From contig DASZTS010000024.1 of assembly GCA_035547915.1 (NCBI GenBank), forward strand, positions 124,001 through 188,000: a DNA stretch of 64,000 nt. Reading direction: 5' to 3'. Position numbers and translations under genes: made by a program. The notes beneath the pieces were generated by a model. It was not told the origin of the DNA and made no database searches. It worked only from the letters and a program-made list of their open reading frames with translations. Each line of letters opens with the position of its first letter. The stretch's first letter is position 1. This document shows positions 28,017 to 36,900 of the stretch, piece after piece. This stretch comes from DASSFG01 sp035547915 (GTDB taxonomy: Bacteria > Planctomycetota > Planctomycetia > Pirellulales > JAICIG01).

Positions 28017-29549
28017 ATGGTTTCACCTCGTTATTCTTGCGATCAGACACGTCTCCGGATGGCCCTCGACGATCGTCTCCGGGACGAAGCGCAACAACAG
28101 CTTGCCACACACCTGGAGAATTGTGCCGACTGCCGGACGCAGCTCGAAGGGCTGGCGGCAGGACGCGACTGGTGGCACAAAGCGCAATCCCACTTGGCCC
28201 CTGATCCGCTCTCCGGCGAAGAAGCTTCGGTTTCGCAGGCCGCCGATCCGTGTGGCGACGTCGATAAGCCGTGGCTCGGCTTTCTGCTGCCGACCGACGA
28301 CGATCGTTACCTGGGCCGCTTCGGAAACTATCTGGTTACCGAGGTGATCGGCTCGGGCGGTTTCGGCGTGGTCCTGAAGGCGCTCGATCCGGCGCTCAAC
28401 CGCTACGTGGCGGTCAAGGTGCTGTCGCCGCAACTCGCCAACAGCGGCGCTGCTCGTCGCCGGTTCGCCCGCGAAGCACAGGCGGCCGCCGCCGTCGTCC
28501 ACGAACATGTCGTGGCGATCCACTCGGTGGCCGAAAATGACGGCTTGCCTTATCTGGTCATGGCCTATGTCGCCGGTTATTCCTTGCAGGATCGCCTCGA
28601 TCGGCAGGGGCCGCTGGAAGTCAAGGAGATCCTGCGGATCGGCATGCAGGTGGCTTCGGGACTCGCCGCGGCGCACGCGCAGGGGTTGGTGCATCGAGAC
28701 ATCAAACCGGCCAACATCCTGCTGGAGAACGGCGTCGAGCGGGTGAAGATTACCGACTTCGGTCTGGCTCGCACCATCGATGACGCGAGCCTGACGGCCA
28801 GCGGGCTCATCGCCGGCACGCCGCAGTACATGGCTCCCGAACAGGCCCGCGGCGAGTCGGTGGACCACCGGTCCGATCTATTCAGTCTCGGCAGCGTGCT
28901 CTATGCCATGTGCACCGGGCATTCGCCCTTTCGCGCCGAGACGTTCATGGCCGTCTGGCGTCGGCTCTGCATCGATACGCCACGGCCGATTCGCGAGACG
29001 AACGCCGAGATTCCTGACTGGCTGGCGGAGATTATCGAAAAGCTCCATGCCAAGGAGCCCGATGACCGCTTCGAATCGGCCGAGGGAGTTGCCGAGTTAC
29101 TGGGGCGTCACTTGGCTCACTTACAGCGACCGACCGTCGTACCGCGGCCGGCGAGGCTACCGGCGCAGCGCTGGTCACGAGGTTGGCCGCGCCGGTTACG
29201 TTGGCTCGGTGGCGGCGGCGCCTTGGGCTGTTCGCTCGCCGTTTTGGCGTGGTGCCTGCCCAACCCTGCTCCTATCGACCGTAGCGCTGCGGTCGCACAG
29301 GCCGGCGTTGAGACGGCTCACGAAGTTGAGGCGGATACGCGTTCGACGTCCGCCGCTCCTCCGCGCAGCGGCGAGGTGGGCCCGCCCGAATGGGACAAAC
29401 AGCTCATGCAGGTACAGCGCGACGTCGACCGACTTGAACAAGAGCTACAGCAACCGGCATCGTCGCTCGCCGACTTCGACCGCCAAACGTCCCTGACGCT
29501 CGAGGCCCAACTCGAGGCACTCGAACGCGAATGGGATTCTGGCCGCTAA
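28017..29549 (+). CDS. Ser/Thr protein kinase with N-terminal zf-HC2-like zinc finger and C-terminal coiled coil
   Basis: 510 residues. Residues 1-45 hold an anti-sigma-type zinc finger, THLENCADC (His32, Cys36, Cys39), with a further Cys8. The kinase domain spans about 100-365: GSGGFGVVLKALD (P-loop), VAVKVL (Lys134), VHRDIKPANILLE (Asp228), ITDFGLART and GTPQYMAPEQARG, all intact. A single membrane helix follows at about 392-415 (WLGGGGALGCSLAVLAWCLP), and the outer C-terminal part is polar and coiled (QLMQVQRDVDRLEQELQQPA). Its zinc finger probably binds the sigma factor encoded 66 bases upstream, and the outer part could sense envelope state. Two exported coiled-coil proteins follow. Confidence 0.93.
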   Translation: MVSPRYSCDQTRLRMALDDRLRDEAQQQLATHLENCADCRTQLEGLAAGRDWWHKAQSHLAPDPLSGEEASVSQAADPCGDVDKPWLGFLLPTDDDRYLGRFGNYLVTEVIGSGGFGVVLKALDPALNRYVAVKVLSPQLANSGAARRRFAREAQAAAAVVHEHVVAIHSVAENDGLPYLVMAYVAGYSLQDRLDRQGPLEVKEILRIGMQVASGLAAAHAQGLVHRDIKPANILLENGVERVKITDFGLARTIDDASLTASGLIAGTPQYMAPEQARGESVDHRSDLFSLGSVLYAMCTGHSPFRAETFMAVWRRLCIDTPRPIRETNAEIPDWLAEIIEKLHAKEPDDRFESAEGVAELLGRHLAHLQRPTVVPRPARLPAQRWSRGWPRRLRWLGGGGALGCSLAVLAWCLPNPAPIDRSAAVAQAGVETAHEVEADTRSTSAAPPRSGEVGPPEWDKQLMQVQRDVDRLEQELQQPASSLADFDRQTSLTLEAQLEALEREWDSGR

Positions 29550-29588
29550 TTCTCTGACCTTCTTGTCAGCCTCTACAGGAGATGATTG

Positions 29589-30314
29589 ATGCGATTAACC
29601 ATGGTCGTCGTAACCTCTGTCGTTCTGGCGCTGGGCGGTGCCTTTATGTGGTTGCACCAGCGGGCCATCGCCGCAGAGCGGCAGGAGCAACTGTTATTGG
29701 CCCAAGCGGGATCGGCCGTGGAGGCAATCCCCGCCGCCACTCCGCCGCAAGCTTTACCCGGTGTCCGGATCCAAGCGATGCCTCCGGGTGGCTTTGGAGG
29801 CGCTCCCGTGGCTCCCACTCCAGGCACAGGAAATCTCTTTGCTCAACCGTCGGTTCACGCCCCAGAATCGCACGCTTGGCCGGCGGGCGATGCGGAGACC
29901 GACGAGTTGCTGCGGCAAGATCAGCAACTCGAGCAGGAAGTACAAACGCTTGCACATCAATTGGCCGATAGTAACGACGACAAACAACGCGCCGAGTTGA
30001 AGGACAAACTCTCGCAAACCCTCGATAAGCAATTCGACACGCAGCAGAAGCTGCGTGAACTCGAGGTGTCCCGGATCGAAGCCCGTGTGCAAAGACTCCG
30101 GGAGCTGATCCGCAAACGCACCGATTCGCGCCGCAAGATCATCGACAACCGCTTCGAGCAGTTGCTCAACGACGCGGACGGATTGGGGTGGACCTCGGGA
30201 GCAAAAGCGGGCCCGCAATACTGGCGGCCCTCCATAACCCCCGCACCCTTTGCACCCGCGGGTGGAAACGTGCCCGTTTACGCACCGACCTCCACCACCC
30301 CCAAGCCGAACTGA
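29589..30314 (+). CDS. exported coiled-coil protein, first of a tandem pair
   Basis: 241 residues from ATG 29589, ribosome site CAGGAG. A signal or anchor segment starts the protein (MRLTMVVVTSVVLALGGAFM). A Gly/Pro/Ala-rich region (to about 100) follows, then a long acidic/basic helix (DELLRQDQQLEQEVQTLAHQ, KLSQTLDKQFDTQQKLRELE, VSRIEARVQRLRELIRKRTD). A conserved end motif (IIDNRFEQLLNDADGLGWTS) and a Pro-rich tail close the protein. It resembles its neighbour at 30364 over the helical part. It is probably periplasmic and elongated. Family not recognised; it may partner the coiled region of the kinase encoded just upstream. Confidence 0.85.
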   Translation: MRLTMVVVTSVVLALGGAFMWLHQRAIAAERQEQLLLAQAGSAVEAIPAATPPQALPGVRIQAMPPGGFGGAPVAPTPGTGNLFAQPSVHAPESHAWPAGDAETDELLRQDQQLEQEVQTLAHQLADSNDDKQRAELKDKLSQTLDKQFDTQQKLRELEVSRIEARVQRLRELIRKRTDSRRKIIDNRFEQLLNDADGLGWTSGAKAGPQYWRPSITPAPFAPAGGNVPVYAPTSTTPKPN

Positions 30315-30363
30315 TGGCCTACCTTCGGGAGACCGTTTTACCAGATTCAACAGGAGTTCTCTC

Positions 30364-30996
30364 ATGCGTTACACGTTGGTCACGGGATTGTTGATTGTGT
30401 CGTTCGCAGGAGGAGTGGCCGCCATCCGGGCACGCAATGCCAATGGGCAGGAGTCCGCGCCGGCATCGACCGGCCCACTCAACCTTGTGATCGAAAAGGG
30501 GCAGACGATCCAAGCGGCCGATCAAGCGACGGACGAATTGGCGAAGCTCAATTGGCTCGACACCGCTCTGGCGGAGCAAGCCGCGGCACTCGTCAAGCAG
30601 CTTGCCGAAATGAGCGCCGAGAAGCCGGACGACAAACAGTTGGTAGAGCTTCGGCAAAAGCTGCACGACACCCTGGAACAACAGTTCGACACTCAACAGA
30701 AGGTGCGAGAGTTGGAGGTCGCCGGCATCGAAGCGAAGGTGAAGAAACTCCGCGACATCGTCACGCGACGAAACGATGCCCGGCGTTCGATCATCGACAA
30801 ACGGTACGATCAATTGCTCAGCGAAGCGGACGGCCTGGGATGGAACTCGCCGGCTGGCGCAACGGGTTACGTGCCGGGCTACCCTCCGCGGACGAGCAAT
30901 TTGTACGGAGGACCCGCGCTGAAAGGCAAGCCAGGCACGGGCTTCGGGGGGCCAACGCCGGGGCAGTTCGTGCCAGCCGCGGCAGAACGACGTTAG
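30364..30996 (+). CDS. exported coiled-coil protein, second of a tandem pair
   Basis: 210 residues from ATG 30364, with AGGAG eight bases upstream; the longer frame from 30250 is not native. Signal peptide MRYTLVTGLLIVSFAGGVAA. The helical core repeats the neighbour's pattern: KLHDTLEQQFDTQQKVRELE, VAGIEAKVKKLRDIVTRRND, RRSIIDKRYDQLLSEADGLG, then a Gly/Pro-rich tail. The signature QFDTQQKxRELEVxxIEAxV is shared with the first copy, so the pair arose by duplication. The gap between the genes is only 49 bases; they are probably one transcript. Function unknown. Confidence 0.85.
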   Translation: MRYTLVTGLLIVSFAGGVAAIRARNANGQESAPASTGPLNLVIEKGQTIQAADQATDELAKLNWLDTALAEQAAALVKQLAEMSAEKPDDKQLVELRQKLHDTLEQQFDTQQKVRELEVAGIEAKVKKLRDIVTRRNDARRSIIDKRYDQLLSEADGLGWNSPAGATGYVPGYPPRTSNLYGGPALKGKPGTGFGGPTPGQFVPAAAERR

Positions 30997-31003
30997 TTCG
31001 ACC

Positions 31004-31579
31004 TCAATCGATGTCGCGCGGCGCCGCCCCCTCGACGCGGGCGGCGCCGCGCAATCGCACATAGCGCAAGACCGCGCTGCCCCGATAGGTCATTTCGCCG
31101 TCGCGATGGAAACCCGCCTTTTCCAACACGCGAATACTGGCGGCATGCGCGGGCTCGACCACACCGATGATTCGCGGCAAGCTCAACATAGCAAACCCGT
31201 ACTCGACGCATCCTCTCGCCGCCTCGGTCGCCAAGCCGCGTCCCCACCAATCGCGCCGCAGGCGGTACCCCAGATCGACCTCGCCCAATTCGGGAAGATA
31301 CTTCAATCCGGCCCAGCCGACGAAACTCCCGGTCGCTTTGAGCATGCAAACCCACCGACCGAAGCCGTAACGCTCGTAGTCGGCTATCTGTCGCGCCGCG
31401 AGCAACCGGCGGGCCTCCTCGATGTCGGCCGGCGCGGTGTCGCCCGTATATCGCAACACCTCGAGGTCGCTGTGTAAGCGAAACAGCTCTTCGGCATCGC
31501 CGGGCACGAATTGCCGTAGCAACAGTCGTTCGGTTTCGAGGATCGGCCCCATCGATGCGTGGTCTTCTTCGTTTGGCAT
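31004..31579 (-). CDS. GNAT family N-acetyltransferase (RimJ/RimL type)
   Basis: 191 residues; an in-frame ATG 27 bases further (MGPILETERLLLRQF) may be the true start. ILETERLLLRQFVPGDAEEL opens the fold, FGRWVCMLKATGSFVGWAGL and EVDLGYRLRRDWWGRGLATE give the acetyl-CoA P-loop (RRDWWGRGLATEA), and EPAHAASIRVLEKAGFHRDG is the conserved C-terminal strand-helix. RimJ/RimL-like enzymes acetylate the N-termini of ribosomal proteins or small amines; the substrate here is unknown. It follows a 65-residue membrane protein gene on the same strand after 15 bases. Confidence 0.9.
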   Translation of the reverse strand: MPNEEDHASMGPILETERLLLRQFVPGDAEELFRLHSDLEVLRYTGDTAPADIEEARRLLAARQIADYERYGFGRWVCMLKATGSFVGWAGLKYLPELGEVDLGYRLRRDWWGRGLATEAARGCVEYGFAMLSLPRIIGVVEPAHAASIRVLEKAGFHRDGEMTYRGSAVLRYVRLRGAARVEGAAPRDID

Positions 31580-31594
31580 GTTGGGCCGACTTGG

Positions 31595-31792
31595 CTACAA
31601 GCGGCGCCCGAACCAATCAGCAAAATAGACCGCGAGGAGCACGGGCACGAACAGAACGAACCCTCCGGCTACCTTCATGAGCAAAGGCCCCAATGGCGGT
31701 GGGCAAGTGTGTATCCCCAGCCCCACGCCCGCCGCCGTTACGGCCGCTAGCAGCGCCCTGAGGCCGAACTGGAATGTTTGCTGCTTGCGCAT
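31595..31792 (-). CDS. small membrane protein, 65 residues
   Basis: Begins MRKQQTFQFGLRALLAAVTA. The FQF(S/G)LRxLL opening is a frequent start of planctomycete small membrane proteins. Two hydrophobic segments (LRALLAAVTAAGVGLGI and VAGGFVLFVPVLLAVYFADW) are joined by a Pro-rich loop, and it ends FGRRL. Probably co-transcribed with the acetyltransferase. Function unknown. Confidence 0.65.
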   Translation of the reverse strand: MRKQQTFQFGLRALLAAVTAAGVGLGIHTCPPPLGPLLMKVAGGFVLFVPVLLAVYFADWFGRRL

Positions 31793-32104
31793 CCGTCACT
31801 CAAGCCGGACCGTTCTGGCCTGACTGTACTGCAACGCCGTCGGTCGGCCTCCCACATCGCTTGTTCGATGCTTGGTGCCGCACTATAAGGATAGGGCCGT
31901 GGCGGCAGACATTCCAACTCCTTGCTGCGAAACGAAGCGCCGCTCGTCAAAAAGGCTGCCGGGAACCGTATCGCGATGGTATCTGTTCCCGCATTTCAGC
32001 CGCTTTTCGGATAGACTCTGAAGTGGCCGTCCAGATTGACACGCCGAACAACATCGCGATACCTCGTTCTCCTACAAAATCTCCAGAGCCCTCCCCGGCC
32101 GTTC
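31793..32104. other. 312-base region between divergent genes
   Basis: Separates the small membrane protein gene (minus) from the M32 carboxypeptidase gene (plus). Short open frames here (31774-32154, 31747-31950) look like shadows. It holds a candidate promoter at 31861-31889 for the plus strand, leaving a leader of about 210 bases before the carboxypeptidase ATG. Nothing else is seen. Confidence 0.5.
31861..31889 (+). promoter_or_regulatory. candidate sigma70-type promoter for the carboxypeptidase gene
   Basis: TTGTTC (31861-31866), a spacer of 17 bases, and TATAAG (31884-31889, five matches of six). Position upstream of the M32 gene and the correct spacing are the only support. Confidence 0.4.
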
Positions 32105-33616
32105 ATGAGTCAGTTCCAGTCGACCTACGAAAAACTCGTCCGTTTTGTTCATGAAACGGCCGTGCTGCAATCGATCGATGCGCTACTGGGATGGGACGAG
32201 CGGTGCCTCCTCCCCCCAGCCGCCGCCGACTACCGGGCCGAGCAGATGACGTTGCTCACCGGCCTCGTACACCAGCGTCAGACCGATCGGCGGCTGGGCG
32301 AATGGCTGGAAGAATTGGTCGACAGCCCATTGGCAAAAGACCCGGCAAGCGAGACGGGCGCCACTGTCCGTCAGTTGAAGCGCCAATACGAAAAAAAGAC
32401 CAAACTGCCGCAATCGCTGGTCGAAGAGTTGGCCCGCACGAGCGTCCACGGCCAGCAGGTCTGGCAAACCGCCCGGCACGACAACGACTTCGCCTCGTTC
32501 GCGCCGCTACTGCAAAAAACCGTCGAGCTGAAGCGGGCCCAGGCCGAGGCGCTCGGTTATCCCGAATCGCCGTACGACGCCCTGCTCGACGACTACGAAC
32601 CCGATGAGCGTACGAGCCACTTAACGAACGTGCTGACGGCCCTGCGCGACGAATTGGTGCCGCTGGTGGCCGAGATACGCGAATCGGGCCGCAGGCCGAA
32701 CATGGAAATCTTGCATCGGCATTACCCGGCCGCCGGGCAGGAAGCGTTCTCGCGGGACGTGGCGAGCAGGATCGGTTTCGATTTCTCGCGGGGCCGGCTC
32801 GACGTGACCGCCCATCCCTTCTGCACCGCGCCGGGACCACACGACTGCCGTATTACCACCCGCTACGAAGAGCGCAACTTCAGTTGCGCCTTCTTCGGCA
32901 CGCTGCACGAAGCCGGGCACGGCATCTACGACCAGGGACTGCCGGCCGGCCAATTCGGCCTCCCGCCGGGCGAGGCCATCTCGATGGGCATTCACGAGTC
33001 GCAGTCGCGGTTATGGGAGAATCTGGTCGGCCGGCACCGTTCGTTCTGGGAATGTTTCTATCCGGCGGCGCAAGGCACGTTTACTGCCTTGGCCGACGTG
33101 CCGCTCGATGTCTTCCATTTCGCCATCAACGCTGTGCGCCCGTCGCTCATTCGCATCGAGGCCGATGAGGCGACGTACAACTTGCACATCCTGATTCGCT
33201 TTGAATTGGAACAGGACTTGTTGTCTGGGGCGCTTGCTGTGCGCGATTTGCCAGGCGTCTGGAACGACAAATACCGTTCGTATCTCGGAGTCGAGCCGCC
33301 CAACGATGCTGAGGGCGTATTGCAAGACATCCACTGGTCGGCCGGCCTGTTCGGCTATTTTCCCACCTATTCGCTGGGCAATCTTTACGCCGCCCAATTC
33401 TTCGCTCAGGCGGAACGCGACTTGAACGGCCTGGCGCGGCAGTTCTCGGCCGGCGAGTTTGCGCCGCTCCGCAACTGGCTGGCCGAGAAGATCCATCGAC
33501 ACGGCCAGCGCTATTCCGCGACGCAGCTTGTTCAGCAGATCACCGGTCGTCCCCTTTCGCACGAACCGCTTCTGTCGCACCTCCATAACAAGCTCGCGCC
33601 GCTCTATGGACTGTAA
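32105..33616 (+). CDS. M32 family metallo-carboxypeptidase
   Basis: 503 residues from ATG 32105; the open frame before it is leader. The active-site motif is GTLHEAGHGIYDQG (His268, Glu, His272, zinc-binding HExxH), with the third ligand in SMGIHESQSRLWENLVGRHR. FHFAINAVRPSLIRIEADEA and YNLHILIRFELEQDL are typical of the Taq/Pfu carboxypeptidase family, as is the ending PLSHEPLLSHLHNKLAPLYG. These cytoplasmic enzymes trim C-terminal residues (broad specificity, not Pro) from peptides. Length matches the family (about 500). No operon partner. Confidence 0.95.
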   Translation: MSQFQSTYEKLVRFVHETAVLQSIDALLGWDERCLLPPAAADYRAEQMTLLTGLVHQRQTDRRLGEWLEELVDSPLAKDPASETGATVRQLKRQYEKKTKLPQSLVEELARTSVHGQQVWQTARHDNDFASFAPLLQKTVELKRAQAEALGYPESPYDALLDDYEPDERTSHLTNVLTALRDELVPLVAEIRESGRRPNMEILHRHYPAAGQEAFSRDVASRIGFDFSRGRLDVTAHPFCTAPGPHDCRITTRYEERNFSCAFFGTLHEAGHGIYDQGLPAGQFGLPPGEAISMGIHESQSRLWENLVGRHRSFWECFYPAAQGTFTALADVPLDVFHFAINAVRPSLIRIEADEATYNLHILIRFELEQDLLSGALAVRDLPGVWNDKYRSYLGVEPPNDAEGVLQDIHWSAGLFGYFPTYSLGNLYAAQFFAQAERDLNGLARQFSAGEFAPLRNWLAEKIHRHGQRYSATQLVQQITGRPLSHEPLLSHLHNKLAPLYGL

Positions 33617-33691
33617 CGTTCGATCGCGACGACCGGGCCGATACGTTATGTTAAGGCCTGACCCGATTCCGCCGTCGATGCGGCTTTGACC

Positions 33692-34021
33692 ATGCCCGCG
33701 AAGCGCTCCGCGACCAATCCCTTTTACGTCCTGCTCGTCGTCTTCGGCATCGCGTTCGCGCTGACGGCATGCGCCTATAGCGTGATGACGCTCAAGGCCG
33801 TGCGGCGGTCGCCGGAGCCCGAAGCAAACGGCATTGCCCTGTTGGCCTTCCTCGACCAACACGGAGCCGCGTTGATGGGGGGCGAGTTGGCACTGCTGGC
33901 CGCGACAACCGTTGCCGCCATCAGCACCGATCGTTATTGGATGCGCCGGGCTTACGAAGAGCACCAGGCAAACCGGTCGAAAGGGCCGCCGGCAGAACAC
34001 GGAACGCCACCGTCACGATGA
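33692..34021 (+). CDS. small membrane protein upstream of ligA
   Basis: 109 residues from ATG 33692. Two hydrophobic helices, NPFYVLLVVFGIAFALTACA (further hydrophobic to YSVM) and ALMGGELALLAATTVAAIST, are separated by a polar loop, and the tail is basic. The arrangement is typical of small planctomycete membrane proteins of unknown role. Its TGA overlaps the ATG of ligA (ATGA at 34018-34021), so ligA is probably translated by coupling; no strong ribosome site is seen for ligA itself. Confidence 0.75.
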   Translation: MPAKRSATNPFYVLLVVFGIAFALTACAYSVMTLKAVRRSPEPEANGIALLAFLDQHGAALMGGELALLAATTVAAISTDRYWMRRAYEEHQANRSKGPPAEHGTPPSR

Positions 34022-36027
34022 GCCAACCATCCGCCGAAAAGCAGATCGCGGAACTGCGCGAAACGATCCGCCATCACGATCGAAAATACTACACCGAGGC
34101 CGCGCCGGAGATCAGCGACACCGAATACGATCGGCTACTGACCCGACTCAAAGAACTCGAGGCCGCGCATCCCGACCTGGTGACGCCCGACAGCCCGACG
34201 CAGCGCGTCGGTGAACAGCCGGTCGAGGGCCTTTCGCAAGTGGAGCATCGCGTGCCGATGCTCTCGATCGAAAACACCTACAATGTCCCTGAAGTTCAGG
34301 AGTTTGCCGCGCGGGCGGCGAAAAAGCTGGCCGGGGAGACGATCGAATGGGTGGTCGAGCTGAAGGTCGACGGAGTCGCGGTCGCGCTCGTGTACGAAGA
34401 CGGCCTGCTCGTCCGCGGCGTAACACGCGGTAACGGACGCACGGGCGACGACGTCACGCACAACATCCGCACCATCGGCGATGTGCCGCTCAGGTTGGCC
34501 GGAAAGAATCCCCCGCCCGTCTTGGAGGTGCGAGGCGAGGTCTACATGACCAATTCGGACCTCGTGAAGCTCAATCAGGAGCAGGCCAAGCTGGGCGAAC
34601 CTCCTTATGCCAACTCGCGCAACACAGCGGCCGGCGCCGTTAAGCTGCTCGATCCACGCATCTCCGCCAAGCGTCGTCTGCGCTTCTTCTGTCACGGAGT
34701 CGGTTACGTGGAAGGAGTCGAGGCCAAGACCCATACCCAGTTTCTGGCGGCCTTGCGGGGCTATGGCCTGCCCACCACGCCGATGGTCGAATGCTTCGGG
34801 TCGATCGACGCGGCGCTCGCGCATTGCGAATCGCTCATCGCGCGATTGCACGAACTCGACTTCGAGATCGACGGCCTAGTATTGAAGGTGAACGATTTCG
34901 AGCAGCGTGCGCGTTTGGGCGCGACGAGCAAGAGTCCGCGCTGGGTCGTGGCCTATAAATTTGAGAAATACGAAGCCACCACGAAGCTCAACGACATCCG
35001 CGTGCAAATCGGCAAGACAGGCGCCATCACACCCGTGGCCGACTTGCAGCCGGTCGAACTCGCCGGCACCGTCGTCAGCCGGGCCAGCCTGCACAACGCC
35101 GACGAGATCGAGCGCAAGGACGTGCGCGTCGGCGACGTGGTGGTGGTCGAGAAGGCGGGCAAGATCATTCCGCACATCGTTCGCGTCGAGAAGCATCTGC
35201 GCACGGGGCACCCGCGCAAGTTCGTCTTTCCCTCGGCGTGCCCGGAGTGTGGCACCGTCCTGGTGAAGGACGAAGGGGGCGTCTACATCCGCTGCCCGAA
35301 CCCGCAATGTCCGGCCCAGGTGAAGGAGCGGCTGCGCTATTTCGCCAGCCGCAACGCCATGGACATCGAAGGGCTCGGAGACAAACTCGTCGATCAGCTC
35401 GTGGCCGATGGGTTGGTGCGTGGCTATGGCGATCTCTACCGGCTTTCAGCAGACGCCCTGATGGAGTTGGAGCGGATGGGACGCCGCTCGTCGGAAAAAC
35501 TGCTGGAAGGGCTGGAGGCCAGCAAACAGCGCGGACTGGCGCGACTGCTCAACGGGCTCGCCATCCGCCACGTCGGCGCGCGGATGGCCGCCGTGTTGGC
35601 CAGCCACTTCGGCTCTATGGAGGCGCTTGAGGCGGCCAGCGAAGAAGAACTATCGGATGTACACGAAGTGGGAGACGTCATCGCCAAGAGCGTCTACCAG
35701 TTCCTGCACAGCGAGTACGGCGAGGCGACGATCCGCGAGCTGCGCGAACTGGGCCTCAACATGGAAGCCCCCCGTTTGCCCACGCCGCCCGGCGGCACCG
35801 GCAAACTGGCCGGCAAGACGCTGGTCGTCACCGGCACGCTCAACAAATACACGCGCGATGAAATCGAAGAGCTTATCGCCCGGCACGGCGGCCGTGCCGC
35901 GGCCAGCGTCTCGAAGAGCACCGATTATCTCGTGGCCGGCGAAAAGGCCGGCAGCAAATTGAAAAAGGCGCAGTCGCTTGGGGTGGCAGTGCTGAGCGAA
36001 GAAGATTTCGAAAAACTCCTCGCGTGA
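34018..36027 (+). CDS. ligA: NAD-dependent DNA ligase
   Basis: 669 residues from ATG 34018. The N-terminal Ia domain has RHHDRKYYTEAAPEISDTEY (NMN-binding Tyr/Asp pattern), then TPDSPTQRVG and VPMLSIENTY. The adenylation motif is VVELKVDGVAVAL, with Lys116 forming the AMP adduct. RGNGRTGDDVTHNIRTI, RGEVYM and ENRNTAAG-like (NSRNTAAGAVKLLDP) follow. The OB fold, the four-Cys zinc finger (CPECGTVLVKDEGGVYIRCP with CPAQ), helix-hairpin-helix and the C-terminal BRCT domain (LAGKTLVVTGTLNKYTRDEI) are all present. It seals nicks in replication and repair. Length matches the family (about 670). Confidence 0.97.
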   Translation: MSQPSAEKQIAELRETIRHHDRKYYTEAAPEISDTEYDRLLTRLKELEAAHPDLVTPDSPTQRVGEQPVEGLSQVEHRVPMLSIENTYNVPEVQEFAARAAKKLAGETIEWVVELKVDGVAVALVYEDGLLVRGVTRGNGRTGDDVTHNIRTIGDVPLRLAGKNPPPVLEVRGEVYMTNSDLVKLNQEQAKLGEPPYANSRNTAAGAVKLLDPRISAKRRLRFFCHGVGYVEGVEAKTHTQFLAALRGYGLPTTPMVECFGSIDAALAHCESLIARLHELDFEIDGLVLKVNDFEQRARLGATSKSPRWVVAYKFEKYEATTKLNDIRVQIGKTGAITPVADLQPVELAGTVVSRASLHNADEIERKDVRVGDVVVVEKAGKIIPHIVRVEKHLRTGHPRKFVFPSACPECGTVLVKDEGGVYIRCPNPQCPAQVKERLRYFASRNAMDIEGLGDKLVDQLVADGLVRGYGDLYRLSADALMELERMGRRSSEKLLEGLEASKQRGLARLLNGLAIRHVGARMAAVLASHFGSMEALEAASEEELSDVHEVGDVIAKSVYQFLHSEYGEATIRELRELGLNMEAPRLPTPPGGTGKLAGKTLVVTGTLNKYTRDEIEELIARHGGRAAASVSKSTDYLVAGEKAGSKLKKAQSLGVAVLSEEDFEKLLA

Positions 36028-36069
36028 CAGCGAACATCCGGTGCCATCGCCAGGTGGTTCACGCCGGGG

Positions 36070-36720
36070 CTATCGCTTCGAGATCCAGACCAGGACACCC
36101 TTTGTGGTCGGGCTTGGGCTGCTCATGGAACCGGTGGCGGTCTTCACCATCGCGCGCACCCGCAACAAGACGCCCGGTAGTTGATCCGGATCCAAGACCT
36201 CGGTCGTGCCGGTTCCGGCCTGCATCGACTCCCATCCAAGACCCTCGTCGATCCAGGTCCCGTCGTCGCCGCCGAATCCGAAGCTGGCGGAGCCACCTTG
36301 ACGCGCCACCGTCAATTGCCATTTACCGTGTCGGTCTGGGCGTATGGCGGCCGTCAACAGGTATTCTCCTTCCGTGAGCGTCGCACTGCTATAGCTATCC
36401 GTAACGCCTATCTGCGGAACATCGCGCGTCGAGCCGCAAATCCAAAGCGAATGCCCCTGGGGCACATAAATGCGCCAGCGCCACAGCATGTCTTCGTAGG
36501 TCGGCACGGCCACCACATTGACCTTCGTCGGATCGCTCACCACCAGATAACCCAGCTCTTTGCGCATCTGGGCGTTTTCCTCTCGTACCTTGCCGAGTTG
36601 CCAGGCCGTGAAAAGATTCGAGCCGATCAGGCTGGCAATGAAGAGCAACAGCAGGAATGCACGCAAGGAGAAGCGGACGCGGAACATGCGCGAACTCTGA
36701 TTCAAAACGCGGAGTGACAT
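36070..36720 (-). CDS. single-pass membrane protein with outer beta-rich domain, unknown
   Basis: 216 residues if started at ATG 36720; ATG 36687 (MFRVRFSLRAFLLLLF) is an alternative and the longer TTG at 36774 is less likely. No ribosome site decides. A membrane helix (RFSLRAFLLLLFIASLIGSN) is followed by a short coiled stretch (KVREENAQMRKELGY) and an outer domain of beta-type sequence with LWRWRIYVPQGHSLWICGS and VARQGGSASFGFGGDDG. I recognise no family, though the helix opening is common in planctomycetes. It is convergent with ligA and divergent from kdsB. Confidence 0.7.
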   Translation of the reverse strand: MSLRVLNQSSRMFRVRFSLRAFLLLLFIASLIGSNLFTAWQLGKVREENAQMRKELGYLVVSDPTKVNVVAVPTYEDMLWRWRIYVPQGHSLWICGSTRDVPQIGVTDSYSSATLTEGEYLLTAAIRPDRHGKWQLTVARQGGSASFGFGGDDGTWIDEGLGWESMQAGTGTTEVLDPDQLPGVLLRVRAMVKTATGSMSSPSPTTKGVLVWISKR

Positions 36721-36900
36721 TTCGCACGCCGTGGGCATAGGCGACCTCGCTCGACGTTGCGATCCCTCTGTCAATCAAATCTACAACGGGCGCTCGAGGA
36801 TGCCAGCATGGCGCCAATGTCAACGTTCCGGCCGGCAGGCGAGGGCAGTGCTGAAAAACCGATCTTGCTGCAAAGGAAAGCGAACACTACGGTTTACGCC

